From contig JBIOJM010000039.1 in the NCBI GenBank assembly GCA_044450785.1, positions 1 to 45,241 on the forward strand: 45,241 nt of DNA. Reading direction: 5' to 3'. Position numbers and translations under genes: made by a program. The notes below the pieces were generated by a model. That model saw only the letters and a program-made list of their open reading frames with translations, did no database searches and was not told where the DNA came from. Positions 17,071 through 24,638 of this stretch are shown one piece after another (positions within the stretch are counted from its first letter, which is position 1; each line of letters opens with the position of its first letter). This DNA comes from JBIOJM01 sp044450785. Its GTDB lineage: Bacteria; Planctomycetota; Planctomycetia; Isosphaerales; Isosphaeraceae.

Positions 17071-18891
17071 CTAGAGACCGAAGGCCTGTTTGAGGCATTC
17101 GAAGCTTTCCCGGCCGCGCGCGACATCGGTGCCGACGTTGATCCGGACCTCGCTGGTGTTGATCAGGTTGATGTTGATGCCGCGTTCGGCGAGGGCCGCG
17201 AACATCCTCGTGGCGGCGCCGGTGTGGGTGCGCATGCCCACGCCGACGACCGAGAGCTTGGCGAGGGACGGCTCGACGGAGACTTCAACGGCGCCGGCGG
17301 CCTCGGCGGCAAGTGCGGCTCGAACAGCGGCATCCCTGGGCACCGTGAAGGAGAGCAGAGAATTTCCCTCGATCGCGACGTTCTGCACGATCATGTCGAC
17401 GAACACCCCGGCCTCGGCGATCGCGCGGAAGATGCGTGCGGCGTAGCCGGGCCGGTCGGGCAGATGAAACAGGGCAACTCGCGCCTGCGACTCGTCCAGC
17501 TCGACTCCGGTGATCGCCAGGTCTTCCATACCGCGCGGCCGCGGCTCGGTCGGGTCCGGGTTGGCACTCGCGCCCGGATCGGCGTCGGCATCGGCCAGCG
17601 GGACGAGTTTCATGGCGCGGCGCCTGGCTTGGTCGGGGCGGTGGGAAGAGGATGACGGCGTCGCGGTGCTGCTGGGCTGATCGAGCAAGAACGCGCGATG
17701 GATGGTTCGCAGCCCCGGCACGGCCGACGAACGATCGACCAGCACGCTGATCTTGATTTCACTGGTGGTGATCATCTGGATGTTGATCCCGGCGGCGGCC
17801 AGTGCTTCGAACATGGTGGTGGCGACGCCGGTATGAGTGCGCATGCCCAGGCCGACGATGGAAATCTTGGCGACGCCGGCGTCATGGGAGACGCCGGTGG
17901 CGCCGATCTCCCGGGCCGCGCTCTCGGCGGCGCGAAGGGTTTCGGGCAGGTCGCCCTTGGCCACCGTGAAGCTGACCTCGGTCGTTCCCCCCCGCGACAC
18001 GTTCTGGACGATCATGTCGACGACGATGTTCGCAGCCCCGATCGTGCGAAAGATCGCGTAGACGACACCGGGCCGGTCGGGGACGCCGCGGATCGTGATC
18101 CGCGCCTCGTCCTTGGCCAGTGCCGCCCCGGTGACCGGCACGCCCAGCCGGTGGACGTCCTGCTCGTCGACGATCCAGGTCCCCGCCGCGTCGGCGAACG
18201 AGCTCCGCACATGGATGGGCACTCCGTACTTCTTGGCAAACTCGATCGAGCGCGAATGCATCACCCCGGCCCCCAGACTCGCCAGCTCGAGCATCTCGTC
18301 GTAGCTGATCAGGTCGATCTTGCGGGCCTCGGGGACGACCCGCGGATCGGTGGTGTATACGCCGTCCACGTCGGTATAGATCTCGCAGCCGTCGGCACCC
18401 AGCACGGCCGCCAGCGCCACCGCCGTCGTGTCCGAGCCGCCCCGACCCAGCGTGGTGATGTTGTAGTGTTCATCAACCCCTTGAAAGCCGGCCACGATCA
18501 CGATCTTTCCCTCGCCGAGTGCCTGGACCATTCGCTCGGTGGAAATGTTCCTGATCCGGGCCTTGGTGTGAAAGCTGTCGGTTACCAGTCCGATCTGGGC
18601 GCCGGTGAAGCTGATCGCCGGCACGCCGAGGCTCTCGATGGCCATCGCCATCAAGGCGACGCTGACCTGCTCGCCGGTCGAGAGCAGCACGTCCATTTCG
18701 CGGGCCGGCGGGTTCTCGGTGATCTCCCTGGCCAGTGCGACCAGCTCGTCGGTCGTATGCCCGCGCGCCGAGACCACGACCAGGACCTGATCACCCCGAG
18801 TGTGGGCCTGGATCGCGCGCCGCGCCGCCGCCAGGATCTTGTCCGAATCCGCCACGCTGGTCCCGCCGAACTTCTGAACGAGCAATGACAC
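17071..18891 (-). CDS. lysC: Aspartate kinase with four ACT domains
   Basis: 606 residues from the GTG at 18891 (GGGGAG about eight bases before). Phosphorylates aspartate, the first step to lysine, threonine and methionine. Kinase domain: KFGGTSV at 7-13, SFTGAQIGLVTD, LGRGGSDTTAVALAA and YTDVDGVYTTDPR. Then one ACT pair (about 260-405, with NIVVDMIVQN and GINIQMITTSEIKISVLV), a Ser/Pro/Arg-rich linker (about 408-450), and a second ACT pair (about 458-606, with VFVDMIVQN and GININLINTSEVRINV). Typical enzymes are about 400 residues with one pair. The duplicated regulatory block suggests a second effector site. It lies 28 bases after the mutase-like gene. Confidence 0.93.
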   Translation of the reverse strand: MSLLVQKFGGTSVADSDKILAAARRAIQAHTRGDQVLVVVSARGHTTDELVALAREITENPPAREMDVLLSTGEQVSVALMAMAIESLGVPAISFTGAQIGLVTDSFHTKARIRNISTERMVQALGEGKIVIVAGFQGVDEHYNITTLGRGGSDTTAVALAAVLGADGCEIYTDVDGVYTTDPRVVPEARKIDLISYDEMLELASLGAGVMHSRSIEFAKKYGVPIHVRSSFADAAGTWIVDEQDVHRLGVPVTGAALAKDEARITIRGVPDRPGVVYAIFRTIGAANIVVDMIVQNVSRGGTTEVSFTVAKGDLPETLRAAESAAREIGATGVSHDAGVAKISIVGLGMRTHTGVATTMFEALAAAGINIQMITTSEIKISVLVDRSSAVPGLRTIHRAFLLDQPSSTATPSSSSHRPDQARRRAMKLVPLADADADPGASANPDPTEPRPRGMEDLAITGVELDESQARVALFHLPDRPGYAARIFRAIAEAGVFVDMIVQNVAIEGNSLLSFTVPRDAAVRAALAAEAAGAVEVSVEPSLAKLSVVGVGMRTHTGAATRMFAALAERGININLINTSEVRINVGTDVARGRESFECLKQAFGL

Positions 18892-18919
18892 GTCGACCGC
18901 TCCCCCAAGAGTGCCGGCC

Positions 18920-20155
18920 CTACGATTCGCCGCGCCCATCCCAGCTCAGATCGAGGAACCGTTCCATCAGGCGATGGCCCGGGTCAAACAAGGGGCCGCC
19001 CGCCAGACGAGCGGAGGCTTCGTCGTACGACTTGCCCGATCGGGCCAGCCCCGTGCCGGCCATCGCCCAGGCGACGGGGGCACGGTCGTGGGCGCGGGTC
19101 CTGAGCAGCGTCGAGTGGTCGGGCGAGACCAGGATCCGCCACTGATCATAAGATTGCAGCGCCGTTCTGAGCGGGCCGACGATCTCGTGGTCGATCCGCT
19201 CCAGGGCCTCAACCTTCGCCTGGTGCCTTCCCTCGTGGCTGGCCTCGTCGGGGGCCTCGATATGGACACAGACGAGGTCAAGTCGCTCGAGCGCTTGCAC
19301 GGCGAACCGGCCTTTCGCCGCGTAGTCGGTGTCAAGGTACCCGGTCGCGCCGGGGACGTCGATCCGCGCCCAGCCGGCCAGCATGCCCACACCCCGCACC
19401 AGGTCGACCGCCGAGATGATGGCGCCGTTCAAATGGTGGAGCTGGGCGAACTTGGGCACGCTGGGCGCCTTGCCCTGCCCCCACAGCCAGATCGCATTGG
19501 CCGGAGGCTTGCCGGCCTTGATCCTGGCCAGGTTGACCGGATGATCGCTGAGCTCCAGGTCTCCGATGACCATCAGCGCTCTGAGCATGTCAGACCCAGG
19601 GCCGCGCGGGAGGTGATCCACTGCGGGCTCGCCGGGATGGTCGTGAGGCGGGTCGGTGACGGTCTCCTTGGTGAACGGTGTCCTGCCTGGCCGGCCCCGG
19701 AAGATCATCAGGTTGCGGTAGCTGACGCCGGGGCGAAACTCGACGTTCAGATGAGCCACATCGGCCTGGATCGCCTCGATCAAGGACCGGCCTTCGGTGC
19801 TGGTGATGTGCCCGGCGGTGAAGTCGGTGAGTCGTTCGTCGCGGATGGTCATGAGGTTGCACCGGACCGCCCAGTCGTCGGGACCGAGCTCGATACCCAT
19901 GGCCGCGGCCTCCAGGGGCGCCCGGCCGGTGTAGTACCGCTCGGGGTCATAACCGAGCAGGCTCAGCGTCGCCACGTCGCTGGCGGGCAGGAATCGGTCG
20001 GGCACGTTTCGCGACCGGCCGACGATCCCCTCCCCGGCGATCTGGTCCATCTGGGGAATCGATGCCGCCTGCAGCGGCGTCCGGCCTTCCAGCGCGGCGC
20101 AGGGCTCATCCGCGGCCCCGTCGGGTATCACGATCACAAACTTGGTGCTCGGCAT
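18920..20155 (-). CDS. Archaeal-type cofactor-independent phosphoglycerate mutase homologue, candidate homoserine kinase
   Basis: 411 residues of the alkaline-phosphatase superfamily. Seen: FVIVIPDGAADEP with the first metal Asp, ASDVATLSLLGYDP with the phospho-accepting Ser, HIEAPDEASHEG and SPDHSTLL with metal ligands. By sequence this is the ApgM type of phosphoglycerate mutase. A subgroup of this family has been proposed to act as homoserine kinase, because it sits beside aspartate-pathway genes in genomes lacking ThrB. Here it lies between hom and lysC, which fits that proposal. Whether it acts on phosphoglycerate or homoserine cannot be decided from sequence alone. Weak ribosome binding site. 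Confidence 0.85.
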   Translation of the reverse strand: MPSTKFVIVIPDGAADEPCAALEGRTPLQAASIPQMDQIAGEGIVGRSRNVPDRFLPASDVATLSLLGYDPERYYTGRAPLEAAAMGIELGPDDWAVRCNLMTIRDERLTDFTAGHITSTEGRSLIEAIQADVAHLNVEFRPGVSYRNLMIFRGRPGRTPFTKETVTDPPHDHPGEPAVDHLPRGPGSDMLRALMVIGDLELSDHPVNLARIKAGKPPANAIWLWGQGKAPSVPKFAQLHHLNGAIISAVDLVRGVGMLAGWARIDVPGATGYLDTDYAAKGRFAVQALERLDLVCVHIEAPDEASHEGRHQAKVEALERIDHEIVGPLRTALQSYDQWRILVSPDHSTLLRTRAHDRAPVAWAMAGTGLARSGKSYDEASARLAGGPLFDPGHRLMERFLDLSWDGRGES

Positions 20156-20176
20156 GGGTGCGACGATCTCACGCGG

Positions 20177-20614
20177 TCAAGGATTCTTGGTTCCCGATGC
20201 CTGCTGCACGGCCTGGTCGGTCTCCGTTCCGAGACCCGGAGGTCCGTCAGGAATCGGCGGCCGCGCGACGTGGAAGTGCGATTCCGTCCATTCGGCGGCT
20301 TTCTTGAATCGGTTCGCCTCTTTCTCGCAACGCGCCTCCCACGCCTTGACCCGGTTGAGCTCCCGCTGAGTCTTTCGATAGTGTGAGAAATCCCCCGTCG
20401 TGGCGAGTACCTTCGATTCACTATCGAGCGTGAGGGCCTTCATCTTCGCTTTCTCTTCGGCCTCTTTGTAGTTGTAAGCCATTTGGCGGTAATAGGCATC
20501 CACATCCTGCGAGACGGACGCGCACCCCGCCAGGCATGGTGCCAGTACGAGGAGCCCGAGCAGACGAGGATTTGCCCAGATGCAGAGACGAGCCGGTTTG
20601 AGAGTTTGCGACAT
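20177..20614 (-). CDS. Small coiled-coil lipoprotein
   Basis: 145 residues from the ATG at 20614 (GGAGGT seven bases upstream); the longer open frame to 20740 has no site. The signal peptide ends in a lipobox LAGC with Cys near residue 31. The mature part is charged and helical (YNYKEAEEKAKMKALTLDSE, then VKAWEARCEKEANRFKKAAEW), probably coiled coil, with a Pro/Gly-rich tail. No family recognised. It lies 21 bases before the mutase-like gene and 128 bases after hom, so it shares the transcript but has no obvious link to amino acid synthesis. Confidence 0.75.
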   Translation of the reverse strand: MSQTLKPARLCIWANPRLLGLLVLAPCLAGCASVSQDVDAYYRQMAYNYKEAEEKAKMKALTLDSESKVLATTGDFSHYRKTQRELNRVKAWEARCEKEANRFKKAAEWTESHFHVARPPIPDGPPGLGTETDQAVQQASGTKNP

Positions 20615-20742
20615 CACCACGACCTCCTTGTCGTTGGTCCTGTCTGGACGCGGACCCACCGCAAGCGCTCTGGAGCCGGTTCCATCCGGCGCGCGCTTTC
20701 TTGACGGTCGCATAATAAGGCGATCGGGCAAACGAGGCAATC

Positions 20743-22044
20743 TCAGTCTTCGACGCCGAGGCAGACGGACGGGGCGTGGACGTCGTCGAGCCGGTCAATT
20801 TCGCGGAGCGCGGCATGGAGCTCGGCCTGGATGGCCAGGTGCGTCATCATGACCAGGGGGACGGGGCTGAGGTCGGGAGCGTCGTCGCCCGGGTCGTGCT
20901 GGATGACGCTGGCGATGCTGATGCCGTGTTCGCCCAGGATCCGTGCCAGCTTGGCCAGGACGCCGGGCCGGTCGGCGATGGTGAACCGGAGGTAATACCG
21001 GCTCTTGACCCGGTTGGAGGGTGCCAGCGGAGCCGCCGGCGACTCGGACCAAAGATTCAGCACTCGCGACGGAAGCGTGGCCCGGCCGGTCACGACGTCG
21101 ATCAAGTCGCCGACGACGGCGGACGCGGTCGGCATGGCGCCTGCGCCCCGGCCGTAGAACAGCGTGTCGCCCACGGCGTCGCCAACCACGCGGATCGCGT
21201 TGTACGGCCCCCGGACTTGGGCCAGCGGTGTCCCGTGCTTGACCAGAGTCGGCGCGACGCGCAGCTCCAGCCCGGCCTCCGACAGCTTCGCCAGCGCCAG
21301 CAGCTTGATGGCGTAGCCCAGCTCACCGGCGTACTTGAGGTCAGCCAGGTGCAGCCGATCGATGCCCTGGCGCGGAATGACATCGAGCTGGAGGCTGGTC
21401 TCGAACGCCAGTTGGGCCAGGATCGTCAGTTTGTGGGCGGTGTCGGTGCCGTCGACGTCCAGGGTCGGGTCAGCCTCGGCATAGCCGAGCTGCTGGGCCT
21501 GGCGCAGGGCCTCTTCGTAGGATAGGCAATCGCTGGTCATCCGGGTCAGAATGAAATTACACGTACCGTTGACGATCGCCGCCAGGCTCTGAATCTGGTT
21601 GGCCGCCAGCGCGAATCCCAGGGCCTGGACGATCGGGATTCCGCCGCCGACGCTCCCTTCGAAGGCGACCGCCCGGCGCGCGGCACGGGCCTGGGCGAAG
21701 ATCTTGGCCCCGTGTTCTGCCAGGAGCGCCTTGTTGGCCGTGACCACATGCTTGCCGGCGGCCAGGGAAGCCAGCAGATGCTGCAAGGCCGGCTCTGTCC
21801 CACCCATCGTCTCGATGACGACGTCGACCTCGGGATCCTCGATGAGTTGAGCCACATCGGTCGTGAGCCGAACACCGTCGAGCCGGACGTCGCGCGGCTT
21901 CTCGGGGTTACGAACCGCCGCCCACTTCCAGTGGATCGGCCGGCCGGCGCGGCGGGCGATCCGCCCGGCGTGCTCGGTCAGCAGCCGCGCCACTCCGGTC
22001 CCCACCGTTCCCAGGCCGATCAAGGCGATTGTGACGTGGTTCAT
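20743..22044 (-). CDS. hom: Homoserine dehydrogenase
   Basis: 433 residues. Reduces aspartate semialdehyde to homoserine with NAD(P)H. Rossmann motif GLGTVGTGVA near the N-terminus, VVIETMGGTEPA, TANKALLAEHG, then the catalytic region with VNGTCNFILTRM and LGYAEADPTLDVDGTDTAHK, and a C-terminal ACT domain (about 345-425, TIADRPGVLAKLARILGEHG) that normally gives threonine feedback inhibition. Its ATG overlaps the stop of the upstream unknown gene (ATGA), so translation is probably coupled. Confidence 0.95.
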   Translation of the reverse strand: MNHVTIALIGLGTVGTGVARLLTEHAGRIARRAGRPIHWKWAAVRNPEKPRDVRLDGVRLTTDVAQLIEDPEVDVVIETMGGTEPALQHLLASLAAGKHVVTANKALLAEHGAKIFAQARAARRAVAFEGSVGGGIPIVQALGFALAANQIQSLAAIVNGTCNFILTRMTSDCLSYEEALRQAQQLGYAEADPTLDVDGTDTAHKLTILAQLAFETSLQLDVIPRQGIDRLHLADLKYAGELGYAIKLLALAKLSEAGLELRVAPTLVKHGTPLAQVRGPYNAIRVVGDAVGDTLFYGRGAGAMPTASAVVGDLIDVVTGRATLPSRVLNLWSESPAAPLAPSNRVKSRYYLRFTIADRPGVLAKLARILGEHGISIASVIQHDPGDDAPDLSPVPLVMMTHLAIQAELHAALREIDRLDDVHAPSVCLGVED

Positions 22045-22445
22045 GTCGGTGCAAAGCCCTTCGCCTGACCCGACAATTTCGCGGACGGCGAAGGAGGCCC
22101 GCTGCCTTGACTCGTTGCACCATTCTCGCTCGTCGGCGCTGGATCGGGCGACCTGAGAGCATCCGTTATCGACTTCCCCTCATCCGAAGTGTGACGAATT
22201 GCGGACCAATCGACCGATGCGACCCAGGAGCACTCACACTCGTCGTAATGGACGACGCCCTCGGTGCGAAGTTCATCGGGCTCTCCTTGGTCGTCGGCGT
22301 CATCCATGTAAAATGTCAGGACCAATCCCTCGCGCAATTCGATGCGGTGACGTGCCAGGTCTTCGATCGTGCCGGCACAGGTCAATCTCAAGCGATTGGA
22401 ATCGTCAAGGTTTTGGAAGTCGGCATAGACCTTCGGTTTGGACAT
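22041..22445 (-). CDS. Conserved hypothetical protein, coupled to hom
   Basis: 134 residues. The start is the second ATG (22445), seven bases after AGGAG; the first ATG touches that site. N-terminal KPKVYADFQNLDDSNRLRLT, then an acidic beta-rich core (LVLTFYMDDADDQGEPDELR, HYDECECSWVASVDW) and a disordered Ser/Pro tail. I do not recognise a named domain. The 122-residue gene ends ten bases upstream and hom overlaps its stop by four bases, so all three are probably one translation-coupled unit. Confidence 0.75.
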   Translation of the reverse strand: MSKPKVYADFQNLDDSNRLRLTCAGTIEDLARHRIELREGLVLTFYMDDADDQGEPDELRTEGVVHYDECECSWVASVDWSAIRHTSDEGKSITDALRSPDPAPTSENGATSQGSGPPSPSAKLSGQAKGFAPT

Positions 22446-22455
22446 CGCCATGCTC

Positions 22456-22824
22456 CTACTTTTTCTTGTGACGGTTGTGATTGAGAACCGTGGGGCGGAA
22501 AAGGCGACTGGCTTGCTCGGGCGTAAGGCCGCTCAAAGTCGAATGATTAGGGTTTGTTCGTGTGGGGGAAGACACGATGTTACCGCCGCACTCCCGAACC
22601 GCGCCCACGGTCGTCACTCCCACCTGATTGTTCAGAATACCCGGATAACCTGTTTGGGAGATGGCCCCGGTCAATTCCTTGACCGTCAAGCCAGGAGCGG
22701 AATTCACAGACACTCCCTGAAGCGATTCGTCCCCTCCAACTGTCACGCCCGATCCCTTCACGAAGTTCTCTGGAAGGTTCTGCCCTCCTCGTACCACCAA
22801 GGCGGCATCGGGCAGCGGTTCCAT
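22456..22824 (-). CDS. Conserved hypothetical protein (VRGG...HSTLSG type)
   Basis: 122 residues, with GGGGG four to five bases before the ATG. Sequence features: ALVVRGGQNLPENF, GVSVNSAPGLTVKELT, QVGVTTVGAVRECGGNIVSS, NPNHSTLSGLTPEQASRLF, then a basic tail. From memory, proteins of this pattern occur widely in planctomycetes and cyanobacteria without known function. The conserved His and the compact size could suit a small enzyme or toxin, but I see no motif that decides. Second gene of the pair starts ten bases after its stop. Confidence 0.75.
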   Translation of the reverse strand: MEPLPDAALVVRGGQNLPENFVKGSGVTVGGDESLQGVSVNSAPGLTVKELTGAISQTGYPGILNNQVGVTTVGAVRECGGNIVSSPTRTNPNHSTLSGLTPEQASRLFRPTVLNHNRHKKK

Positions 22825-22910
22825 CTTTCCCCCTCTGACGCGTTGCTATACTCTCCACGACTCAAGGAGGGCGGGCCAGGCGAAACAGATTCCGCACAAC
22901 CGGAGCCGTA

Positions 22911-23690
22911 TCACGCCTGTCCACGCCGAATGAGGCTCTCGGCCCAGGTTCGATCTTCGCCTTCGAGGGGGGGATCGGGCAAGCCCGAGTAGATGTAGTC
23001 CTCGTAGCCAGACGCGTCGTAGACATGATTGAGCGCCTCCTGCATGTCGAGCCGGGCGTCGCCGTCGGGGGCACGAAGCGGGATCGGGATGATCGGCAGC
23101 CGTTCACGCAGGCCGATCGGCCAGAAGCCGGCCCTTGGCCGGTCGTCCACCCGGCTCACGAGGATCGAATAGGCGTAGCTGTGGTCAGGCCGCTCAACCA
23201 GCGGCATCGGCTTGCCGCCACGCAGCAGGTCGATCTCGACCAGGTTGGCTCTGCTGTCCAGAAGTTCCTGCCGCTTGGCCAGGTATTGATCTCGAGTCGA
23301 GCCCGACTGTTTATTGGACGGGCTGAGTACCTCGACAACCGTCACAAGCTCTCGGCTCCGGCGATCGCGGATCTCCACAAAAGCCAACTGTTCGACCTCA
23401 TGCACGGGAAGTCGCATCTCGGTCGGCGCAGCCAGCAGGCCGATTCCCGGTCGTCCGGTGGTCGCATCCTCTTCGGATCGAGATACGAAAACGTCGGCTC
23501 GCCCCAGGTACCGCCGAGGCTCCGGCGGCAGCTCGTGAACGTAAACATGCTCGTCGATCTTGACGATATAGTTTGGCCGCACCTGAACCACGAGTCGCTC
23601 GGCGATCGCCGGGATGATTTTCTCGTGGAAGTCATGCCAGGCGTCATCCTGCTCCAGGAAGGGGCTCATGCCGGGGAATGGTGATGGCAT
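22911..23690 (-). CDS. DUF4058 family protein
   Basis: 259 residues from the ATG at 23690 (GGAGG eight bases upstream); the frame extends 18 codons further without a site. MPSPFPGMSPFLEQDD at the start, YLGRADVFVS, VHEVEQLAFVEIRDRRS, VVTVVEVLSPSNKQSGS-like core (VVEVLSPSNK) and RDQYLAKRQELLDSRANLVE. This family resembles a PD-(D/E)XK fold around the VVEVLSPSNK motif, but no activity has been shown to my knowledge. Such genes are multiplied in planctomycetes and cyanobacteria. Confidence 0.88.
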   Translation of the reverse strand: MPSPFPGMSPFLEQDDAWHDFHEKIIPAIAERLVVQVRPNYIVKIDEHVYVHELPPEPRRYLGRADVFVSRSEEDATTGRPGIGLLAAPTEMRLPVHEVEQLAFVEIRDRRSRELVTVVEVLSPSNKQSGSTRDQYLAKRQELLDSRANLVEIDLLRGGKPMPLVERPDHSYAYSILVSRVDDRPRAGFWPIGLRERLPIIPIPLRAPDGDARLDMQEALNHVYDASGYEDYIYSGLPDPPLEGEDRTWAESLIRRGQA

Positions 23691-23904
23691 CGGTGTGCCT
23701 CCAGGGCGCGGGGAACCGTTCTTCTCGACGGGGCGACGAGCCACTGCCTTCAGAATACCGCCTCACGGCCGCGCGTGACACCGCTTTCGACCAACATCTC
23801 TCATCGCGCGGCGTCGACTACACCAACCCGACGCTCCAGCGAGGGGTCTTTCCTTTGTAGGAGGGGGCTCGGTCTCCGGATCTCTTGATTGCGGCTCCGC
23901 CAGG

Positions 23905-24465
23905 TCAGGCGAACAGTCGGTCGAGAGGGAGGCGCCAGCCCGGGATCGCGGGCTCGGCATCGGCCGCTTGTCCCGAGCCGAAGACGGTCGGTTGATCCGG
24001 TGTCGCCGCCCGATAGGCTCGGATTAGCCTCGCCTTGGGGTCGACATCCCAGACCACCTTGGTACCGGCTTCGAAGTAATCGGCCCGTTTGGCGGCTAAC
24101 GCAGCCTCGGCCGAGTCGCCGTAATCTCCCTTGCTGCGCACCTCGACGGCGAACGTCGGTGGTCCGTCGACGAAATCCATGTCGTCTTGCGGGAGCGGCC
24201 CGAGGTAATACGAGGCATCCGGGGAAAACGATTGACGTTCCGAGGATAGTTCAGGGACGGCGAAGCCCATATTGTCCGTATACGCCACGCCGCGGCCGGT
24301 CGCCTCAGCATGATCGTCAAGGCTCCGGTAGATCCGTGCTGCCACTCGGTTGGGCTTGTGCCCAGTAGGCATGAGGTGGACGATCCTCCCGGCGATCAAC
24401 TCCGCCTTGCCCTCCACGCGTCGGAGGTCGTCGAGCGTGGCAGCCGCCTGAGTTACGGACGACAT
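23905..24465 (-). CDS. Uma2 family putative restriction endonuclease-like protein
   Basis: 186 residues, AGGGG seven bases before the ATG. Matches Uma2 (DUF820): VEGKAELIAGRIVHLMPTG, ARIYRSLDDHAE, SPDASYYLG, PPTFAVEVRSKGDYGDSAEA and KRADYFEAGTKVVWDVDPK. The PD...EVRSK arrangement fits the PD-(D/E)XK nuclease-like core. Role unknown. It lies 214 bases upstream of the DUF4058 gene on the same strand. Confidence 0.9.
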   Translation of the reverse strand: MSSVTQAAATLDDLRRVEGKAELIAGRIVHLMPTGHKPNRVAARIYRSLDDHAEATGRGVAYTDNMGFAVPELSSERQSFSPDASYYLGPLPQDDMDFVDGPPTFAVEVRSKGDYGDSAEAALAAKRADYFEAGTKVVWDVDPKARLIRAYRAATPDQPTVFGSGQAADAEPAIPGWRLPLDRLFA

Positions 24466-24638
24466 GCGGAACCCCTGCTGGCTTCTGGACTGAAAGAGGG
24501 ACGCCTCTACGATAGCATTATTTTACTCTCGGTTGGACTTCCGAGCAATCGCAAAGGGTCTTGATCACGGCTGTCATTTCGAATGGGTTCGGCATCGTGA
24601 CATCAAAAAAAGTGTGACTGTTGTCATCCGAACGATCA

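Larger units (their letters stand above)
16476..17074. mobile_element. Inverted-repeat cassette carrying a GxxExxY gene
   Basis: Nested inverted repeats bound this 599-base segment. Outer arms: 16476-16499 and 17051-17074 (shared core TAGCCACGGAT, then AAGAC). Inner arms: 16515-16546 and 16959-16990, 32 bases each with 31 matching. The only gene inside is GxxExxY. The outer right arm overlaps the stop codon of lysC and the outer left arm touches the start region of argG. There is no transposase, so this would be a non-autonomous or otherwise mobilised unit; mobility is inferred. Confidence 0.6.

Noticed and set aside
23678..23860. Short plus-strand frame between DUF4058 and Uma2 genes
   Set aside because: Begins inside the DUF4058 start region and encodes repeat-like sequence (the AACCCGACGC core); no ribosome binding site or family resemblance.
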